The notes below the pieces were generated by a model that was given only the letters and a program-made list of their open reading frames with translations, did no database searches and was not told the origin of the DNA. The translations under genes and the position numbers were made by a program. Below, piece by piece: positions 51,765 to 52,395 of a stretch of 52,395 nucleotides of DNA (the first letter of the stretch is position 1; each line of letters starts with the position of its first letter). The stretch is from Bacteroidales bacterium (GTDB lineage Bacteria > Bacteroidota > Bacteroidia > Bacteroidales > Muribaculaceae): positions 1-52,395 of the forward strand of contig JAJBVL010000011.1 of the NCBI GenBank assembly GCA_020859845.1, read 5' to 3'.

Positions 51765-52185
51765 TGTTGTTGGAGTTGTTGGAGTTATTAGGGTTGTTAT
51801 CGCGTTCACGGCGTTTTTGCTCTACCATCTCCATGAGTTCGTGAAACTCTTCTTCGGAGAGGCAGTCGTCGTTGACCAGCGCCGAAACAGCGCCGAAATA
51901 GCTTCCACTGAAGTAGCTCTTGATTAGTTGGCCTAAGCTGCGGCGACGGAAGTCCTCCATTCGAGCCACGGCATAGTATTCGAAGTTGCCGCTCACTACG
52001 TTGTGGCTCACGAACCCCTTGGCCTCAAGACGTCGTATCACGGTGGCCACCGTATTGGCGTGGGGACGAGGCTCGGGGTAGAGTTCCACAATCTTTGACA
52101 GCAGCAAGGGGGCGTTGGCCCAGAGTAGCTGCATCAACTCCTCCTCCTTGGGAGTCAGTTGGTCTTTGGCGCTTGGTTTTCTCAT
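51757..52185 (-). CDS. BlaI/MecI-family transcriptional repressor
   Basis: This 142-residue protein has an N-terminal winged helix (LTPKEEELMQLLWANAPLLLSKIVELY, then NTVATVIRRLEAKGFVSHN). A dimerisation part and an unusual Asn/Ser-rich tail (NNPNNSNNSNNNG) follow. Its partner protease is immediately downstream with 8 bp overlap. Three palindromes ACTATTnnAATAGT before the gene are its likely operators. The pair resembles BlaR1-BlaI, but no beta-lactamase gene is in the window. Confidence 0.9.
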   Translation of the reverse strand: MRKPSAKDQLTPKEEELMQLLWANAPLLLSKIVELYPEPRPHANTVATVIRRLEAKGFVSHNVVSGNFEYYAVARMEDFRRRSLGQLIKSYFSGSYFGAVSALVNDDCLSEEEFHELMEMVEQKRRERDNNPNNSNNSNNNG

Positions 52186-52194
52186 CGCGTGTTG

Positions 52195-52288
52195 ACTATT
52201 TTAATAGTTTTGCCGCAAAGGTATATAAACTATTTTAATCGTCAAGCACACATCCTCTTCTTTAACCTCTCTTAACTATTAGAATAGT
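52195..52288. promoter_or_regulatory. Three BlaI-type operator palindromes
   Basis: Sites at 52195-52208 (ACTATTTTAATAGT), 52229-52242 (ACTATTTTAATCGT, one mismatch) and 52275-52288 (ACTATTAGAATAGT). They share ACTATTnnAATAGT. Starts are 34 and 46 bp apart. Site 3 overlaps a TAGTTTTG box (52285-52292) that could drive a gene to the right, beyond the window; 52299-52395 has no start codon that I can see. Confidence 0.8.
52216..52246 (-). promoter_or_regulatory. Promoter for the repressor-protease operon
   Basis: Minus strand: CTTG (52246-52243), 19-bp spacer, TACCTTTG (52223-52216). Operator 2 fills most of the spacer and operator 1 lies downstream of the start, as expected of autorepression. 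Confidence 0.7.
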
Positions 52289-52395
52289 TTTGTGCAGCGG
52301 AGCCTTGGCTCAGCTACGCAGAAAATCTTCTAATTTAGTGCACTGCTGTCCGGAGAAATTTTCCCTAACAAGGTTTAAATAATTAATAATTAATA

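Overview
The window looks like chromosomal DNA of a gut-type member of the Bacteroidales. Three things support this. Promoters repeatedly follow the Bacteroidetes pattern, TTG or TTTG about 20 bp upstream of TAnnTTTG. The gene families are Bacteroidales-typical: long NusB, six-bladed propeller lipoprotein, DUF5106 thioredoxin, a regulator ending in a DUF6377-like HTH, and DUF4143 ATPase. Shine-Dalgarno sequences are scarce. Assignment near Muribaculaceae or related families is an inference; no 16S gene is present.

Layout. 1-4520: minus-strand run of secreted proteins, including tandem paralogues of one family interrupted by an IS5-like element, plus two small secreted proteins. 4521-4986: no protein gene; it holds a candidate minus-strand RNA or attenuated leader of about 250 nt and a perfect 18-bp hairpin. 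4987-8428: GH3 beta-glucosidase, a 55-codon leftover-like ORF and a DUF1460 amidase. 8572-18076: rightward housekeeping block (purine nucleoside phosphorylase, thiL, nusB, yajC, YbbR-like, coaE, exonuclease), then an ECF-like sigma factor, a membrane protein, a secreted protein and a double-DTG aspartic protease. 18133-24331: tRNA-His, a glycosyltransferase, radA, an SpoU methyltransferase, a DUF4143 ATPase with a 33-bp repeat array at its promoter, and a CapA-like protein. 24336-27790: folD, ffh, panD and panC, on the same leftward operon as capA. 27908-29080: recR and an acetyltransferase.

29107-35404 is one leftward run: DUF5106 thioredoxin, DoxX, mnmA, bifunctional nuclease, rsmE, kdsA and a DUF6377 regulator. 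35692-40418: clpB, a small lipoprotein, a nucleoside phosphorylase, rpmH and tRNA-Ser. 40592-42314 is a decayed accessory patch: a DUF4405 membrane protein, a truncated msrB, a mobile-element-like fragment and a broken KilA-N gene. 42426-52395: a membrane protein with its winged-helix regulator and palindromic operators, yaaA, a pseudouridine synthase, an acyltransferase, an AraC regulator, small membrane proteins, a nitroreductase, a propeller lipoprotein, and a BlaR1/BlaI-type pair with three operator-like palindromes.

The most unusual signals are these: the exactly phased 33-bp array in front of the ATPase, with decayed copies inside its own promoter; the candidate RNA/attenuator at 4590-4851; the 20-bp perfect palindrome embedded in a promoter at 48493-48555; and the pseudogene patch at 41.1-42.3 kb.
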